Origin: Pseudomonadota bacterium
GTDB taxonomy: Bacteria; Pseudomonadota; Gammaproteobacteria; Burkholderiales; Burkholderiaceae_C
Assembly (NCBI GenBank): GCA_021841865.1
Contig: JAKCDM010000022.1
Coordinates: 1-35,838 of the forward strand
DNA: 35,838 nucleotides
Direction of reading: 5' to 3'
Positions within the stretch are counted from its first letter, which is position 1. Every line of letters starts with the position of its first letter. Shown here piece by piece: positions 32,381 to 35,838 of this stretch. The position numbers and the translations under genes are program-made. The notes beneath the pieces are model-generated. The model had not been told where the DNA came from. It made no database searches and saw only the letters and a list, made by a program, of their open reading frames with translations.

Positions 32381-35300
32381 TGGCGGCGCAACAGGGCCTG
32401 CAGGCGGCGCTGATCGGCGCCAGCGTGCGGCGCCGTGGCGTGGTCGTCGCGCTGGCCCTGCTGCTGGGCGCGCTGGCCTTGCTGGTGGCGCGTGGCGCGG
32501 CCACCGACGTGTTCCCGGAATTCGCGCCCACCGTGGTCAAGGTGCAGACCCGCGCCCCGGGGTTCAGCCCCAAGCAGGTGGAACTGCTGGTCACCGACCC
32601 GTTGGAGCAGGCGGCCAGCGGCCTGCTGGGGGTGCGCCGGGTGGTCTCGCGCAGCAGCCCGGGGCTGTCGGTGCTGAGCATCCAGTTCCGCGCCGGCGGC
32701 TCGCTGCAGGCCGATCGCTGGCGCGTCGCGCAGCGCCTGGCGGTGGTCCGCCTGCCGCCCGGCGTGGCGGCGCCGCGCCTGACGCCGCTGAGTTCGTCGA
32801 CCGGCACGGTCCTGATCGTCGAGCTCACGGCGCCCCACCTGAGCCTGATGCGCCTGCACACCATCGCGCGCTGGCAGGTGCTGCCGCAGATCATGGCGGT
32901 GCCCGGGGTGGCCGACGTGCTGGTCTACGGCGGCAGGCCGCGTGCACTGCAGGTGCAGGTGCGAGCGCGGGACCTGTTGCGCTTCGGTGTCGGCCTCGAC
33001 CAGGTACGCGCGGCGGCGCGGCGCGCCGCCGGCGTGCTCGGAGCCGGTTTCATCGACACCTCGCAGCAGCGCCTGCTGCTGCAGACCGACGGGCTCGACG
33101 CCGACGCCCGCGCGCTGGCGGGCGCCGTGCTGCGCGCAACGCCGCAGGGTTCCATCACGCTGGGCGACGTGGCCGACGTGCGTTTCGCGCCGCTGCCTGC
33201 GGTGGGCGCTGCCAGCCTGCGCGGCCGACCGGCGGTGCTGCTGGTGGTCAGCGCGCAGTACGGCGCCAACACGCTGCGCGTCACGCGCGGCGTGCAGCAG
33301 GCGCTGCAGCGTGTGCGCGCCAGCCTGCTCGAGCAGGGCGTGGTGCTGCACCACCCGTCGTTCCGCCCCGCCGATTTCATCCACCTGGCCATGCACAACG
33401 TGACCAGTTCGCTGCTGCTGGGCGGCGCGCTGGTCGTGCTGGTGATCCTGCTGGCGCTGCTCGACTGGCGCGCCGCGCTGGTGTCGAGCCTGGCCATCCC
33501 GCTGTCGTTGCTGGCGGCGGTGGCCGTGCTCACGGCCATGGGCGTGAGTCTCAACGTGATGACCCTGGGCGGCCTGGCGATCGCCATCGGCGTGGTCGTC
33601 GACGACGCCGTGATCGACGTCGAGAACGTGCTGCGGCGCCTGCGCGCCAATCGTGCGCTGGCGCGGCCGCTGCCCGACCTGCAGGTGGTGCTGGCCGCCT
33701 GCCTGGAGGTGCGCGCGGCCGTCGTCTACGCGACGGGCGCGGTGCTGCTGGTGGTGATTCCGGTGCTGCTCATGCCGGGCCTGGCCGGACGCCTGTTCTC
33801 GCCGCTCGCCCAGGCCTACGCGCTGGCCGTGCTGGCCTCGCTGCTGGTGGCGCTGACCGTCACTCCGGCGCTGTGCGCACTGCTGCTGGTGCGCGACCGC
33901 GCCGCCAGCCATCTGCCGGCTCCCGTGCGCTTCGCGCAGCGGCACTACATGGGTCTGCAGCAACGCCTGCTCGGGCATTGGCAGGCGGCTGCAGGGCTGA
34001 GCGTGCTGATGGTGGCGGCCGGCGCGTGGGCGGCGACATCGATCGGCGGCAGTTTCCTGCCCCCGCTGCAGGAAGGTCAGTTCGTCGTGCACATGCATCT
34101 GGCGCCGGGCGCGTCGCTGCAGGCCTCGCTGGACATGGGCGCGCGCGTCGACGCGGCGCTGCAGCGCCTGCCGCAGGTGCGCGTGGTCGCGCAGCATGTC
34201 GGGCGAGCCGGGCTTTCCCCGGACGCCGCCGGCACCGAGAGCAGCGAGATCGAGGTCACGCTGCGGGACGGGGTCGACTCCGCGCGTGCGCTGCGGGACA
34301 TCCAGCGGGTGCTGGCCGGCTTCGCCGGGGCCACGTTCCGCATCAACAGCTTTTTCGGCGAGCGCCTGGACGAGACCCTGGCCGGCGGCAGCAGCGCGCC
34401 GCTGGTGGTCGACGTCACCGGCAACCGCCTGGACGTGATCGCCGCCACCGCGCAGCAGGTGGCGCGCGTGCTGGCCGCGCTGCCCGGCGCGACCGGCGTG
34501 CAGGTGGCGTCGCCGCCCGGGGTTCCGCAGCTCAGGCTGCGCCTGCGCGAGCAGGCCTTGCGGCGCTGGGGGCTGCAGCCGGTGGAGGTGCTGCGGGCCG
34601 TGCACACGGCGGTCGCCGGCAGCGAGGTCGGGACCGTGTACCGGGGCGCGGTGCCGGTGCCGGTGCGGGTCGTGCTGCGGCCATCGCAGCGCGACAATCC
34701 GCAGGCGCTGGGGGAACTTCCGGTGCTCACGCCACACGACGGGTTCGTGCCCTTGCGTGAACTGGTGTCGATGCGCCTGGTCAGCGCGCCCGGGCGCATC
34801 GTCCACATCGACGGCCAGCGTACCCAGCAGGTGCTGGCGGCCACCATGTCGGCCGACCTGACGGGTTTCGTGCGCAGCGCCCGCCAGGCCGTGCAGCGCC
34901 GCCTGCGCTTGCCGCCCGGGGTGGTGCTGAGCTACCACGGCGAGGCCGAGCAGCGAGCCGCCTCGCTGCGGCGCGTGGCCACCGACACGCTGCTGGTGGG
35001 CGCAGCGCTGGTGCTGTTGCTGGCGATGGCGCTGCGCAGCGCGCGCCAGGTGCTGCTGGTGCTGGCCGCGCTGCCGGTCGCCTGGGCCGGCGGCATGCTC
35101 GCCATCTGGCTGCTCGGCGGGGTGTTCTCGATCGGCGTGGCGGTCGGACTGCTGGCGCTGATGGGCATCAGCCTGCGCAATGCGATCCTGGTGTTCGCGC
35201 ATGCCCAGCACCTGGTGCGCGAGCAGGGGCTGCCATGGGACGCGCAGACCGTGCTGCGCGCGGTGTGCGACCGACTGGCGCCGATCGTCATGACCACGCT

Positions 35301-35472
35301 GGTCACCGCGCTGGGCGTGCTGCCGCTGGCGCTGGGCATGCACGCGCCCGGACGCGAGATCGAGGGCCCGATGGCCGTCGTGCTGCTGGGCGGGCTGCTG
35401 GCCTCGCTGGCGTTCAACCTGTTCGCACTGCCCCAGCTCGCGCTGCGCTTCGGGCGCGTCGACGCGGGCTGA
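32380..35472 (+). CDS. RND-family efflux pump, inner-membrane permease
   Basis: The 1030-residue protein has the RND layout: TM1, a periplasmic loop (about residues 40-330), TM2-6, TM7, a second loop and TM8-12. In TM4 the motif GGLAIAIGVVVDDAVIDVENV carries a double Asp and Glu for proton relay. The double Asp resembles the HAE (organic-compound) class more than the single-Asp arrangement of CusA/CzcA metal pumps, although the overall length and the VFPEFAPTVVKVQT start resemble the metal-type group. The substrate cannot be assigned. It is the last gene of the efflux operon and its stop faces the XdhC-family gene. Confidence 0.88.
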   Translation: MAAQQGLQAALIGASVRRRGVVVALALLLGALALLVARGAATDVFPEFAPTVVKVQTRAPGFSPKQVELLVTDPLEQAASGLLGVRRVVSRSSPGLSVLSIQFRAGGSLQADRWRVAQRLAVVRLPPGVAAPRLTPLSSSTGTVLIVELTAPHLSLMRLHTIARWQVLPQIMAVPGVADVLVYGGRPRALQVQVRARDLLRFGVGLDQVRAAARRAAGVLGAGFIDTSQQRLLLQTDGLDADARALAGAVLRATPQGSITLGDVADVRFAPLPAVGAASLRGRPAVLLVVSAQYGANTLRVTRGVQQALQRVRASLLEQGVVLHHPSFRPADFIHLAMHNVTSSLLLGGALVVLVILLALLDWRAALVSSLAIPLSLLAAVAVLTAMGVSLNVMTLGGLAIAIGVVVDDAVIDVENVLRRLRANRALARPLPDLQVVLAACLEVRAAVVYATGAVLLVVIPVLLMPGLAGRLFSPLAQAYALAVLASLLVALTVTPALCALLLVRDRAASHLPAPVRFAQRHYMGLQQRLLGHWQAAAGLSVLMVAAGAWAATSIGGSFLPPLQEGQFVVHMHLAPGASLQASLDMGARVDAALQRLPQVRVVAQHVGRAGLSPDAAGTESSEIEVTLRDGVDSARALRDIQRVLAGFAGATFRINSFFGERLDETLAGGSSAPLVVDVTGNRLDVIAATAQQVARVLAALPGATGVQVASPPGVPQLRLRLREQALRRWGLQPVEVLRAVHTAVAGSEVGTVYRGAVPVPVRVVLRPSQRDNPQALGELPVLTPHDGFVPLRELVSMRLVSAPGRIVHIDGQRTQQVLAATMSADLTGFVRSARQAVQRRLRLPPGVVLSYHGEAEQRAASLRRVATDTLLVGAALVLLLAMALRSARQVLLVLAALPVAWAGGMLAIWLLGGVFSIGVAVGLLALMGISLRNAILVFAHAQHLVREQGLPWDAQTVLRAVCDRLAPIVMTTLVTALGVLPLALGMHAPGREIEGPMAVVLLGGLLASLAFNLFALPQLALRFGRVDAG

Positions 35473-35484
35473 CGCGGCGCGCGG

Positions 35485-35501
35485 CCCGGGCTCGCCCCGG
35501 G
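35485..35501. terminator. Weak bidirectional stem-loop between the RND pump and xdhC
   Basis: CCCGGG twice around a 5-base loop can form a 6-bp stem between two convergent genes. It has no T-run on either strand, so evidence is weak. Confidence 0.3.
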
Positions 35502-35502
35502 T

Positions 35503-35838
35503 TCAGGAAAGCGCGCAGATCGACGCCGACGCGCTCCAGTCGGTCAGCGGCTGCGCGAGGTCGGCGCCGCGCTGCACGGCGGTCATCTCGGCGACGATGC
35601 TCATGGCGATCTCCGGCGGCGTCAGGCCGCCCAGGCGCAGCCCCACGGGCCCGTGCAGGCGCGCCGCCTGCTCGGGGCTGACGTCGAACTCCAGCAGGCG
35701 TTCGCGGCGCTTGTCGTTGTTGTGCCGCGAGCCCAGCGCGCCGACGTAGAAGGCCGGGCTGCGCAGCGCCTCCATCAGCGCCAGGTCGTCGAGCTTGGGG
35801 TCGTGGGTCAGCGCCACCACCGCGGTGCTGTCGTCGGG
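35503..35838 (-). CDS. XdhC-family protein, C-terminal part (partial at window edge)
   Basis: The visible 111 residues run from the window edge to the stop at 35503. They start PDDSTAVVALTHDPKLDDLALMEALRSP, followed by FYVGALGSRHNNDKRRERL and GLRLGGLTPPEIAMSIVAEM, the Rossmann-type C-terminal domain of XdhC. XdhC proteins help insert sulfurated molybdenum cofactor into xanthine dehydrogenase-type hydroxylases. The N-terminal domain lies beyond the window, and no molybdoenzyme gene is visible, so the partner is unknown. Confidence 0.85.
   Translation of the reverse strand, partial: PDDSTAVVALTHDPKLDDLALMEALRSPAFYVGALGSRHNNDKRRERLLEFDVSPEQAARLHGPVGLRLGGLTPPEIAMSIVAEMTAVQRGADLAQPLTDWSASASICALS

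Noticed and set aside
32032-35343. Open frame of 1103 codons on the minus strand opposite the RND pump
   Set aside because: The His/Gln/Arg-rich translation is a mirror of the hydrophobic pump codons; no family resemblance.
1-35838. CRISPR arrays, insertion sequences, toxin-antitoxin pairs or phage genes
   Set aside because: No regularly spaced repeats other than the short tandem array at 7021-7080, and no transposase, integrase or toxin-like product was recognised on either strand.

Overview
The window is very G+C-rich and densely packed chromosomal DNA. Gene content and order point to a betaproteobacterium of the order Burkholderiales. Clues are M23 peptidase-anmK-erpA near rpsI/rplM, recG next to oxyR, and a cysI-DUF934-cysH-cysD-cysN-cobA sulfate assimilation operon. 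I cannot name a genus. No phage, integrase, transposase, IS end or CRISPR array is visible, so this reads as core and lightly accessory chromosome.

Layout. Positions 1-5500 hold housekeeping genes: the end of an M23-type peptidoglycan peptidase, anmK (cell-wall recycling), erpA (Fe-S assembly), argC (arginine), a stand-alone CZB zinc-sensor-like protein, the rplM-rpsI operon with its terminator and a long leader, and a GNAT acetyltransferase. Positions 5500-13300 hold a coniferyl-type aldehyde dehydrogenase, a divergent MBL-fold hydrolase preceded by a 15-bp tandem repeat, recG-oxyR, an Lrp-type regulator, proC, and tRNA-Ser(GGA). Positions 13300-17000 hold a DMT-like membrane protein, an ECF sigma/anti-sigma pair with an exported ferritin-like protein upstream, and a pirin.

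Positions 17000-23500 are the most distinctive part. A full-length bifunctional ovoA (ovothiol synthesis) is transcribed divergently from pirin across a perfect 30-bp palindrome. It is followed by a YcgR-type PilZ protein and a 1084-residue multi-sensor GGDEF-EAL protein, so a thiol-antioxidant gene lies beside a c-di-GMP module.

Positions 23500-29750 are a tightly coupled operon. ATP sulfurylase (CysD/CysN) makes APS, a [4Fe-4S] APS reductase (CysH) makes sulfite, and a siroheme sulfite reductase (CysI) makes sulfide. CobA supplies the siroheme precursor. No APS kinase is present or needed. Positions 29830-35470 hold a tripartite RND efflux system (outer-membrane lipoprotein, unusually compact adaptor, pump). 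The window ends inside an XdhC-family gene.

No clearly new defence or mobile system was found. The best leads are the 30-bp palindrome at pirin/ovoA, the ovoA neighbourhood, the degenerate globin-like segment in the GGDEF-EAL protein, the CZB protein lacking one zinc ligand, and the RND adaptor that appears to lack a lipoyl domain.
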